DNA from: Verrucomicrobiales bacterium
GTDB lineage: Bacteria > Verrucomicrobiota > Verrucomicrobiae > Limisphaerales > UBA1100
DNA: 64,000 nt
Direction: 5' to 3'
NCBI GenBank assembly: GCA_002721895.1
Contig: PBLV01000044.1
Span: 55,340 to 119,339 of the forward strand
In this document: positions 35,260-43,524 of the stretch, piece by piece
How positions within the stretch are numbered: position 1 is the first letter of the stretch
How the letters are laid out: each line of letters opens with the position of its first letter
Notes under the pieces: model-generated
Database searches by the model: none
What the model was told of the DNA's origin: nothing
What the model saw: only the letters and a program-made list of their open reading frames with translations
Position numbers and translations under genes: made by a program

Positions 35260-36942
35260 ATGGAAAACCTTCTCGCTGCCGCTAACCAACCCGTTGACTA
35301 CACCCCCTTCTGGATTCTCGCCGCCGGCGTGGTGTTTGTCATTGTCAGCATCGTCAAATTTCGCCTGCACCCATTCCTAGGACTGACACTGGGTGCCGTT
35401 CTGGTGGGCGTGCTCACGCCGCAACTGCCGGACAGCTACAACGACAAACAGACGAAGCTCTTGGAGAAGTTGAAGAAGCAGTACGACACAACCGGGGACG
35501 ATGGAGAGCCTGACGGGTATTTCAATACCGCGGAGCAAAAGGAGATGAAGGAAGCGGATCGCCAGGAGATGACCAAAAACCATCTTCGCCCCGATGGCAG
35601 CGTGAACCACTGGGGCAAGGCGGTTTCGTTGTCCATGGCTGGTTTTGGCAAACTGGTTGGGGGCATTGGTTTCGTTATCGCAATGGCGGCGATCATTGGT
35701 ATGTGCATGATGGAAAGTGGCGCCGCGGACCAGATTGTGCGGCGCTTGATGAACTCATTGGGGGAAGACCGCGCGGCGTGGGCGATGTTGATTAGCGGGT
35801 TCATATTATCAATACCAGTGTTTTTCGATACAGTTTTTTTCCTCATTATCCCGCTGGCACGGGCGCTGGCATTGCGAACGGGCAAAAACTACACGCTTTA
35901 TGTGTGCGTAGTAGCCGGCGCGGGGGCCATCACTCACACGATCGTACCGCCCACGCCGGGACCGTTGATGATCGCGGAAAACCTTCAACAATCCGCGGGG
36001 GCCGCCATCATCGCGGGCTTGATCGCCTCCATTATCCCAGTGGCGATTGTGATGTGGTTGTCCAAAAGGTTTAATGAAAAGCTCAACATCCCCCTGCGCG
36101 AAACGCGCGGATCCACCCTGAAGGAACTGGGCGGCATCGTGAAAAAGAAGGCGAATGAGTTGCCGGGTTTTGGGATCTCTCTGTTGCCGGTGGTGTTGCC
36201 GGTAGTGCTGATCGCCATGGTCACGTTTGTGGATTTCCTGGGTGAACTGGAGGGCGTCAACCTGCACGTGCCGGCAGGCCTAATGGGCGTGCTGGAATTT
36301 TTGGGAAACAAGAATGTCGCGATGTTCCTCGCGGCGCTGATCGCCATGTACACTCTGGCCAAGCAGCGTGGGTGGACGCTCGACAAGTTGGGTGAATCGG
36401 TGAACTCCCCGCTGGAGGTTGCGGGCGTGATCATTCTCATCACCGGCGCGGGTGGCGCCTTTGGCAGCATGATCCGTGAAACGGGCATTGGCGACACGAT
36501 CAAGGCGATTGGCGTCAGCGAAGGCGGCACGGCGGGGATGCTTTTCATGGCGTGGCTGCTCACGGCCGTGATTCGCGCGGCGCAGGGCTCGGCCACAGTG
36601 TCGATGATCACCGGCTCGGGCATCATGGCGCCCATTCTCGCAACGATGGTGGACAGTGGCACGCTGGGCTGCCACCCCATTTATTTCTGCCTGGCGATTG
36701 GCTTCGGAGCATTTCCGCTTTCGTGGATGAATGATAGCGGGTTTTGGGTGGTGCAGCGCATGAGCGGGTTTACGGAGAAGGAAACGTTGAAAACGTGGAC
36801 GGTGATGCTCACGGCCATTGGCGTAGCCGGCATTATTCAGGTGATGGCGGCGGCGGCGATTTTCCCCATGAAACCGGCCAAGTCCAGCGAAGCCTCTCCC
36901 GCGCCTCCCATCCAAAAGACCGCGCATCAAGATGGCCGCTGA
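35260..36942 (+). CDS. GntP-family permease with an EF-hand-like loop
   Basis: 560 residues, longer than usual for GntP (about 440-450). About a dozen membrane helices include the conserved GAGAITHTIVPPTPGP and IRAAQGSATVSMITGSGIMAP, as in gluconate/organic-acid:H+ symporters. Between the second and third helices lies an insert of about 65 residues (54-115). It contains DGEPDGYFNTAE (81-92), a fit to the 12-residue EF-hand loop (D1, E3, D5, G6, F8, N9, E12) with helix-like flanks. The insert could sense calcium. The stop overlaps the next start by 11 bases. The substrate is inferred as an organic acid or gluconate. Confidence 0.88.
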   Translation: MENLLAAANQPVDYTPFWILAAGVVFVIVSIVKFRLHPFLGLTLGAVLVGVLTPQLPDSYNDKQTKLLEKLKKQYDTTGDDGEPDGYFNTAEQKEMKEADRQEMTKNHLRPDGSVNHWGKAVSLSMAGFGKLVGGIGFVIAMAAIIGMCMMESGAADQIVRRLMNSLGEDRAAWAMLISGFILSIPVFFDTVFFLIIPLARALALRTGKNYTLYVCVVAGAGAITHTIVPPTPGPLMIAENLQQSAGAAIIAGLIASIIPVAIVMWLSKRFNEKLNIPLRETRGSTLKELGGIVKKKANELPGFGISLLPVVLPVVLIAMVTFVDFLGELEGVNLHVPAGLMGVLEFLGNKNVAMFLAALIAMYTLAKQRGWTLDKLGESVNSPLEVAGVIILITGAGGAFGSMIRETGIGDTIKAIGVSEGGTAGMLFMAWLLTAVIRAAQGSATVSMITGSGIMAPILATMVDSGTLGCHPIYFCLAIGFGAFPLSWMNDSGFWVVQRMSGFTEKETLKTWTVMLTAIGVAGIIQVMAAAAIFPMKPAKSSEASPAPPIQKTAHQDGR

Positions 36943-39334
36943 CGACGCCTTGAACGAGGGAGACACCCGTAACGAAGCCTCCTCAGCACCAGCCCCAGCC
37001 TTATGGGCTTTCGGAGGGGTCATTTTCACGGGCGCGTTTCTGCTATTTCAGGTTCAACCGCTAATTGGAAAGTACATTCTGCCTTGGTTCGGGGGGGGGC
37101 CGGGTATCTGGACCACCTGCCTGCTATTCTTTCAAGTCATGCTCTTTGCCGGCTACGCCTATGCCCATTGGCTCAGCGGCCGTGCGTTGGCGCAACAGAT
37201 TAAAATCCACCTCGTGCTTTTGGCCCTGGCTCTTCTCACCCTGCCCATCACACCATCCGACCAGTGGAAACCCGGCCCCGGTGAGGAACCCATGGGGCGC
37301 ATTCTCCTGCTGTTGATCGCCTCGGTTGGCTTGCCCTATCTCGTGCTGGCCAGCACGGGACCGCTGGCTCAGGCATGGTTCAGTCGTGCCAATCCCGGCC
37401 GGTCGCCCTACCGGCTTTATGCCCTGTCCAATGTTGGTTCCCTGCTGGCACTGATCACCTTTCCGTTTGTGGTCGAGCCCAGTACTACGCGTACTATGCA
37501 GGTCAACGGCTGGTCACTGGCCACTGTATTTTACATCGGCCTTTTTGGCTGGGTGGCTTGGCAAATGCGGAGCATCGATGGTGAGACATCAAATGATGCT
37601 CCACCGAAAAAGGAAGCCGTAGAACCCGCGCCATCCCTTGTCTGGAATGTTCCCCTGTGGCTGCTACTTCCCGCCTGCGGCACGGTGTTGCTCATGTCCA
37701 CCACCAACCTCATTTGCCAGGAAATTGCCGTCATCCCTTTCCTGTGGGTTGTCCCGCTGGCGCTGTACCTCCTCACCTTCATCATTGCCTTTGATAGTCC
37801 GCGCTGGTATCTCCGGCCGCTGTTCGTGGCCGGCTTCCTTGCCTCCGCGGGCGCGAGTTGCTGGGCGCTAAACAAGGGAGTGGATCTTTCCATCCAGAAA
37901 CAGCTCGGCATTTTCATCAGCACACTCTTCTTCGGCTGCATGGTTTGCCACGGGGAGTTGTTTCGGCTGCGGCCGCCCAGCCACAAACTCACCGCCTACT
38001 ACCTGTGCATCTCCGGTGGCGGGGCGCTGGGCGGACTGTTTGTTTCGTTGGGTGCACCGGCTTTGTTTCAGGTGTTTTTCTGGGAATTTCATCTGGGCTT
38101 GGGCCTGTGCGGGTTGCTGGCAGGCGTTCTTTGGCTTCGATCAGTCTGGTCGGCCAGCCGAATGCAACTCGTGGTGGTGTGTGTGCTGATGACGGCCGCC
38201 CTGCAGGCACTCACGTGGGGATTGTCGCAGCAGATGAAGCGCATACAAACGCATGTCAGCCGCACGGGAGGCAAAAGCCTTTACGCCACGCGAAATTTTT
38301 ACGGCCTGCTCAAGGTCAATGAATGGCCCGCATATTATCCCGGAGGAACCAATGCCCTCACCGCCAAACGAGATCTACTGCACGGCCGCATTTCCCACGG
38401 GGGACAGTACGTGGACCCCGCATTGGCGCTCCGGCCCATCACTTATTTCGGCCCGCAATCAGGCATTGGCCTCACGCTGACTCACGTGCGCGAGGGCGGT
38501 GCCAAGCGTGTAGGAGTGCTCGGCCTCGGCACGGGATCCGCCGCGGTGTATGCCCGGGCCGGTGATCGGTTTCGCTTTTATGAAATCAACGCCGCCGTGG
38601 AACATGTGGCGGAAAATCATTTCACCTACCTGAGGAGCGCGCGCGACCGCGGCGCCGAGGTGGATGTCGTTCTTGGCGATGGACGGCTGATGCTTGAGAT
38701 GGAGTCCAAGCCCATGAAGTTTGATGTCATCTCAATGGATGCCTTTAGCAGTGATTCCGTGCCGGTACATCTGCTCACCAACGAAGCCTTTGAGATTTAC
38801 GAGAAACACCTTTCGCCCGGCGGCGTCATCGTCATCAACATCACCAACCGTTATCTGGACCTTGCCCCCGTCATGTGGGCTGTTTCCGGCCATAGAAATC
38901 TGCACCTGCGCATCATTCACCACTGGCCCAACTCCCAGTTGGAACCCTGGTTCAACCCCACCACCTATGTGCTTCTTTCGCCGCGCGAGGATTTCTTTGA
39001 GCAACACACCATGAAAAAGGCCTCCCTTGCCAGTCACGAAACCTTTGCGAAGCAGTTGAGGAAGTGGTTGAAAAACGCCGGCATGGGTTCCGGCACCGAC
39101 GGACAATTGACCCTCGACGCCGCGCTGCAGCGGCTGCTTGAAACAACCGCCACCAAAAATCCTGGCGAAGAAGTGATGATCCAACATGCCCGGCAAATTG
39201 CCGGCACGCTGTTCATTCAAAACAAGTATTACGCCAACTACACGTTGGACAGCTTCCTTGACCTGCCCATTGACAAAAAGACCGTACCGGTCTGGACCGA
39301 CGACTACAGTAGCCTGTTCAGCATCCTCAAGTAG
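36932..39334 (+). CDS. Fused MFS-like membrane domain and spermidine-synthase-like domain
   Basis: 800 residues. The first 430 residues carry about a dozen hydrophobic segments (FTGAFLLFQVQPLIGKYILP at the start). From about 470 a Rossmann methyltransferase-like fold related to spermidine synthase begins: VGVLGLGTGSAAVYA, FYEINAAV, DVVLGDGRLML and MDAFSSDSVPVHLL. The catalytic Asp and aminopropyl-acceptor residues of true SpeE are only partly matched, so polyamine synthesis is not certain. This fusion is widespread in PVC and other bacteria without known function. The 3' end overlaps the convergent epimerase gene by 8 bases. Confidence 0.88.
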   Translation: MAADDALNEGDTRNEASSAPAPALWAFGGVIFTGAFLLFQVQPLIGKYILPWFGGGPGIWTTCLLFFQVMLFAGYAYAHWLSGRALAQQIKIHLVLLALALLTLPITPSDQWKPGPGEEPMGRILLLLIASVGLPYLVLASTGPLAQAWFSRANPGRSPYRLYALSNVGSLLALITFPFVVEPSTTRTMQVNGWSLATVFYIGLFGWVAWQMRSIDGETSNDAPPKKEAVEPAPSLVWNVPLWLLLPACGTVLLMSTTNLICQEIAVIPFLWVVPLALYLLTFIIAFDSPRWYLRPLFVAGFLASAGASCWALNKGVDLSIQKQLGIFISTLFFGCMVCHGELFRLRPPSHKLTAYYLCISGGGALGGLFVSLGAPALFQVFFWEFHLGLGLCGLLAGVLWLRSVWSASRMQLVVVCVLMTAALQALTWGLSQQMKRIQTHVSRTGGKSLYATRNFYGLLKVNEWPAYYPGGTNALTAKRDLLHGRISHGGQYVDPALALRPITYFGPQSGIGLTLTHVREGGAKRVGVLGLGTGSAAVYARAGDRFRFYEINAAVEHVAENHFTYLRSARDRGAEVDVVLGDGRLMLEMESKPMKFDVISMDAFSSDSVPVHLLTNEAFEIYEKHLSPGGVIVINITNRYLDLAPVMWAVSGHRNLHLRIIHHWPNSQLEPWFNPTTYVLLSPREDFFEQHTMKKASLASHETFAKQLRKWLKNAGMGSGTDGQLTLDAALQRLLETTATKNPGEEVMIQHARQIAGTLFIQNKYYANYTLDSFLDLPIDKKTVPVWTDDYSSLFSILK

Positions 39335-40100
39335 CCTCCCAGCGGCGGCCCAGAATGATCTCCGTCCCGTCCGGCCACTGCTCTTCCGGCTCAAAGCCAG
39401 CAATCTCAAGCGCCCGCGACAAATCGTAACGCGCCGTGTCCACTGGCCGGCTGGTGGCGTAAAGCACAACGTACTTCAAGTCAGCATCCGCCTCCACACA
39501 TCCCGCGAAAAAACGTCCCGCATCACCCGGACTCAGGTACACATCCCGGTAGATTGACTCCGCCGCAATCTCCTCCACCTGTCCTTCATCCCGTGGACAC
39601 CATCCCAGCCGCGTCACAATCACGCTCATTCCATGCTTCTCCGCGTGACTGCACCCCACGGCTTCCATGAACATTTTCGTCGCCGCATACCAGCTCTTCG
39701 GCGAGACCGGCGTCGATTCATTCAGCGGCCAAGGCCCCTCCTCGACCCGGTACCAGTTCACTTGTCCGCTACTGGCCAGAATCACCCGCCGCACACCCGC
39801 CGTACGCGCCGCTTCCATTACGTGGAACAAGCCGGTGATGTTGGGTGGGAACAAATTCCGCACTGGATCCTCCACATCATCCGGGGTGGCCGCCAGGTGC
39901 ACCAGTACCTCAACATCCTCCATCGCCTCCGCCAGTGCAGCAGTGTCCTCCAGATCCGCCACCCATGCCTGTTCCAGATTGGGCGATGGGTCCCGGTCAA
40001 AGCCCCGCACAAGGTGCCCCCGCTTTAACAGTTCCAGCACCACTGCCTGTCCTACCCGCCCCGCCGAGCCCGTTACCAAGACACTTTTCACCGCGTTCAC
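39327..40100 (-). CDS. NAD-dependent epimerase/dehydratase (uronate-dehydrogenase-like)
   Basis: 257 residues from a GTG at 40100; an ATG at 40148 would add 16 residues and slightly overlap the divergent gene. The Rossmann motif VLVTGSAGRVGQ and the catalytic pair in SWYAATKMFMEAVG mark an extended short-chain dehydrogenase. The Asp-rich DLEDTAALAEAM and the ending with short C-terminal helices resemble hexuronate or nucleotide-sugar dehydrogenases. No sugar-specific residue was recognised. It is convergent with the fused membrane protein with overlapping 3' ends. Confidence 0.85.
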   Translation of the reverse strand: MNAVKSVLVTGSAGRVGQAVVLELLKRGHLVRGFDRDPSPNLEQAWVADLEDTAALAEAMEDVEVLVHLAATPDDVEDPVRNLFPPNITGLFHVMEAARTAGVRRVILASSGQVNWYRVEEGPWPLNESTPVSPKSWYAATKMFMEAVGCSHAEKHGMSVIVTRLGWCPRDEGQVEEIAAESIYRDVYLSPGDAGRFFAGCVEADADLKYVVLYATSRPVDTARYDLSRALEIAGFEPEEQWPDGTEIILGRRWEAT

Positions 40101-40162
40101 GAGCGGAGTGTTCCATATCAATCCCGCGTTGCCAACCGCCGCCATCATGCCACACTGGTCTC

Positions 40163-41083
40163 ATGCAACGCATTCTTCTCGTTTTTGCCATCCTCTGTGC
40201 CAACGCTTCTTTCACTGCCCAAAATCGAAAGCCTTGGCCCGCCCAAATTGAAGGTGCGGAGAAGGTCATCTACAAAACCATCAGCGACCTAAAGTTGCAT
40301 CTTCACATTTTTCGGCCAGTGAAACAAAAAGCCAATGCGCCCGCGGTCGTGTTTTTTTTCGGCGGCGGCTGGAGGGGAGGCACCCCCAAACAATTCGAGC
40401 AGCAATGCCGCTATCTCGCCAGCCGCGGCATGGTGGCCATGACCGCCGAGTACCGCATCCGCAACCTGCACGGCACACTGGCCACCGCCTGCGTAGAGGA
40501 CGGCAAGAGTGCCATCCGTTGGATCCGCTCCAACGCCAAGATGCTCGGTGTAGACCCCAACCGGATTGCCGCCGGCGGCGGCTCCGCAGGTGGGCATGTG
40601 GCAGCCTGCACGGGTGTGATTGCCGGGTTTGAAGCGAAGGGTGAAAACCCAAAAATTAGTTCCGTCCCCAATGCCCTTCTCCTCTTCAATCCGCCCTGTG
40701 TCTTGGCACCTCTTCCCGAGCGGAAAGATTTCCTGAATCCGGAAAACATCGCCGGCCTGCGCGAGCGCATGGGCGTGCCACCGGCGGCGTTGTCACCGTG
40801 GCACCACGTAAAAAAGGGGCAGCCGCCCACACTTGTACTGCACGGTGAAAATGATCCAACCGTGAAATTCTGGACCGCCAAGGTTTTTGTCGAAAAAATG
40901 AAAGCTGCGGGCAACCCCGCCGAGCTGGCGGCTTACCCGGGTGAAGCCCACGGTTTTTTCAATTACGGCCGCGGCGGAAACAGAATGTTCACGGCCACCA
41001 TGAAACGTACGGATGAATTCCTTGCCAAGCTCGGCTGGCTTCGCGGCAAGCCGGGGATTGTCCAGTTTTTAAGGAACAACTAG
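40163..41083 (+). CDS. Secreted HSL/BD-FAE-like esterase
   Basis: 306 residues with a signal peptide (MQRILLVFAILCANASFTA). The oxyanion-hole motif FFFGGGWRGG (HGGGW-like), nucleophile GGGSAGGH, the Asp in LHGENDPTVKF and His in YPGEAHGFFN give a complete hydrolase triad. The order and the GxSAGG motif match the hormone-sensitive-lipase/esterase subgroup seen with polysaccharide-degrading genes in Verrucomicrobia. The substrate is unknown, likely an ester on a sugar or lipid. It begins 62 bases from the divergent epimerase gene. Confidence 0.88.
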   Translation: MQRILLVFAILCANASFTAQNRKPWPAQIEGAEKVIYKTISDLKLHLHIFRPVKQKANAPAVVFFFGGGWRGGTPKQFEQQCRYLASRGMVAMTAEYRIRNLHGTLATACVEDGKSAIRWIRSNAKMLGVDPNRIAAGGGSAGGHVAACTGVIAGFEAKGENPKISSVPNALLLFNPPCVLAPLPERKDFLNPENIAGLRERMGVPPAALSPWHHVKKGQPPTLVLHGENDPTVKFWTAKVFVEKMKAAGNPAELAAYPGEAHGFFNYGRGGNRMFTATMKRTDEFLAKLGWLRGKPGIVQFLRNN

Positions 41084-41146
41084 CCTGTGCGCCAAGCCAG
41101 CAACGCGGGGTTGCCAATCGCAGGGGGCCGCACTACCATCGTGCGC

Positions 41147-42289
41147 ATGAAGCACCGATGGCTGGCCCTTGGGGCCACTCTCTCGCTGGGCGTCGCGGGC
41201 TGGACCGCGCCGATTTCCGACTCCATCAAGACCCTTCGCGCCGTCGGCACCGAGGGACAAGGCAATGCCGCCGCCGCCAAGGCGTTAAGGCAACTCGCAA
41301 AAGCTGATGCCGCTGCGCTGCCAGAAATCCTCACCGCCATGAACGGCGCCAACCCGCTGGCCGCCAACTGGCTTCGCTCCGCCGTGGACACCATTGCCGC
41401 CCGCGAGGACAAGCTGCCCGTTGCCGCCCTCAAGAAATTTCTCGCTGACCAAAAGCAAAACCCGCGTGCACGGCGGCTGGCTTTTGAGCTGATCCAGCGC
41501 GCCGAGCCGGACACCGCGGCCAAACTCATTCCCACGATGCTCAATGATCCCAGCGTTGAATTGCGCCGCGACGCCGTACAGCGCCTCATCATTGCCGCCA
41601 CCGCACAGCAGGAAAAAAAGCAGGAAGGCCTCGCCCTTGCCACCTTCCGCAAGGCCCTTGACGCCGCCCGCGACCTTGACCAAATCAAGACCATCACCAC
41701 ACACCTTCGCCAACTCAAGGCCAAGGTCGATCTCCCGCGTCATTTCGGATTCCTCATGCACTGGCATGTCATTGGCCCCTTCGACAACTCCGACCGCAAA
41801 GGATTCGACATAGTTTTTCCCCCGGAGAAGGGCGTGAAGCTCAATGCCACCCACCCCGGCAAGGACGGAAAGGTAAAGTGGAGTCCGTTCATCACCGCCG
41901 ATGAATACGGCAAGGTGGATATCAACCTCGCTTATCCCGGCCTCATCAAGGAGGTGACCGCCTATGCTTACACTACCTACAACTCCCCCGAGGCTCGCGC
42001 CGTGCAACTCCGGCTTGCGTGCAAAAATGCCTGGAAGATTTGGGTCAACGGCAAGCTCGTTTTCGGCCGCGATGAATACCATCGCGGCACCCGCATCGAT
42101 CATTACCAGCTCGACGCCCAGATGAAAAAAGGCCCCAACACCATTCTCATTAAGCTGTGCCAAAATGAGCAGACCCAGTCCTGGACCAAGCAGTGGGAAT
42201 TCCAGCTTCGCGTATGCGACGCCACCGGCACCGCCCTGCTAGCCAGCAACCGTCTCCCCACCCCTAAGGAAGGAAAAACCGGCAATTGA
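41147..42289 (+). CDS. Secreted HEAT-like and jelly-roll protein
   Basis: 380 residues from the ATG at 41147, which exposes a signal peptide (MKHRWLALGATLSLGVAGWTA). Residues 20-190 are helical repeats of HEAT type (VELRRDAVQRLIIAA). The last 180 residues form a beta-rich domain with WKIWVNGKLVFGRDEYHRG and PNTILIKLCQNE, resembling the galactose-binding-like jelly roll in glycoside hydrolase families. No catalytic residues were seen. It is followed 35 bases later by a PQQ-propeller gene, a pairing often found in PVC genomes. Function is unknown. Confidence 0.75.
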   Translation: MKHRWLALGATLSLGVAGWTAPISDSIKTLRAVGTEGQGNAAAAKALRQLAKADAAALPEILTAMNGANPLAANWLRSAVDTIAAREDKLPVAALKKFLADQKQNPRARRLAFELIQRAEPDTAAKLIPTMLNDPSVELRRDAVQRLIIAATAQQEKKQEGLALATFRKALDAARDLDQIKTITTHLRQLKAKVDLPRHFGFLMHWHVIGPFDNSDRKGFDIVFPPEKGVKLNATHPGKDGKVKWSPFITADEYGKVDINLAYPGLIKEVTAYAYTTYNSPEARAVQLRLACKNAWKIWVNGKLVFGRDEYHRGTRIDHYQLDAQMKKGPNTILIKLCQNEQTQSWTKQWEFQLRVCDATGTALLASNRLPTPKEGKTGN

Positions 42290-42324
42290 TCACGCCCCCT
42301 CCAGCCAGACTGAGATCTTTTAAA

Positions 42325-43521
42325 ATGAAAACCATCATCGCACTTTTCATCGCCATGACAATCGCCGTGGAGGCGGGAGACTGGCGGCAATTCCGCGGCC
42401 CCAACGGCAACGGCATCGCGCCGGACGAGGCCCTGCCCACATCCCTGACCAAGGATAACTTGAAGTGGTCCACCAGCCTGCCCGGACGTGGCTTGTCGGG
42501 GGTGATTGTGGTTGGCGAGCGGGTTATTATCACCTGCAGCAGCGGTCCCCGGCAGGATCGTTTGCACATTGTCTGTCTCAATGCAAAGGATGGAGCTATC
42601 CGTTGGCACCGACAGTTCTGGGCCACGGGCCGCACCATGTGCCACAGCAAGACCAGTGTGGCCGCCCCAACCCCCTGCACCGACGGGGAATATATCTACG
42701 CCAACTTTTCCTCCAATGACTTGGTTTGCCTCGATCTCAACGGCAACCTGCAATGGCTGCGCGGGCTGACCCATGATTATGCCAACGTAAGCAACAGCCT
42801 CGGCATGGCCTCCTCGCTGCTGGTGGCGGGCAACGTGCTGGTGGTTCCCGTGGAGAATGACAGCGAGTCATACACCATCGGCATCAACAAAACATCCGGA
42901 GCAAACCTCTGGCGCCTGAGCCGTCCAAAGGCTGCGAACTGGACCACCCCCACACTGCTGGAAGGCGCCTTCAAGGGGCGCGACCTCGTGGCGCTGCAAT
43001 CCAGCAAGGGCGTCTCCGCCGTGGACCTGAAGACCGGCGACGCCGTCTGGAACTTTGGCAACGGCGCCTCCACCACCTCGTCCACCTGCGTTCTCGATGG
43101 CGTTCTTTACGTGCCCTCCAATGGAATCACCGCAATCCAGCCACGCTCGGATGGCAAGGAACCGGATGAGCTTTGGCAAAGTGGCCGCCTGCAGCCCTCC
43201 ACGGCCAGCCCAATCGCGCTGGGAGACCATGTCTACACGGTGAACCGAGCCGGCGTACTGACAGCCGGCAACTTGAAAACCGGCGAACGCGAGTGGCAAA
43301 AGCGCCTCAAGGGGCCATTCAGTTCCACCCCCGTGGCCGCGGGCAGTCATCTTTATTTCTTCAACGAAACCGGCTTGATGCAAGTGGTGGACACGGCGAA
43401 GGGCGAGGATGGCGAGATCCGTACGCTGAATCTCGACGATCAGATCCTAGCCACCCCGGCCGTGGCCAACGGAGCCATCTACGTCCGCAGCAACTCGAAG
43501 ATATACAAGGTTGCCAAGTAG
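42325..43521 (+). CDS. Secreted PQQ-like beta-propeller protein
   Basis: 398 residues from the ATG at 42325 (MKTIIALFIAMTIAVEA, signal peptide). The mature start DWRQFRGPNGNGIAP is the hallmark of PVC exported propellers. About seven blades follow with W-rich motifs such as LKWSTSLPG, IRWHRQFW, LQWLRGL, AVWNFGNG and REWQKRLKG. It resembles the BamB fold, which scaffolds outer-membrane protein assembly, but many PVC copies have other roles. No PQQ-dehydrogenase catalytic residues were seen. The gene ends 3 bases before the convergent AI-2E-family gene. Confidence 0.85.
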   Translation: MKTIIALFIAMTIAVEAGDWRQFRGPNGNGIAPDEALPTSLTKDNLKWSTSLPGRGLSGVIVVGERVIITCSSGPRQDRLHIVCLNAKDGAIRWHRQFWATGRTMCHSKTSVAAPTPCTDGEYIYANFSSNDLVCLDLNGNLQWLRGLTHDYANVSNSLGMASSLLVAGNVLVVPVENDSESYTIGINKTSGANLWRLSRPKAANWTTPTLLEGAFKGRDLVALQSSKGVSAVDLKTGDAVWNFGNGASTTSSTCVLDGVLYVPSNGITAIQPRSDGKEPDELWQSGRLQPSTASPIALGDHVYTVNRAGVLTAGNLKTGEREWQKRLKGPFSSTPVAAGSHLYFFNETGLMQVVDTAKGEDGEIRTLNLDDQILATPAVANGAIYVRSNSKIYKVAK

Positions 43522-43524
43522 CCC

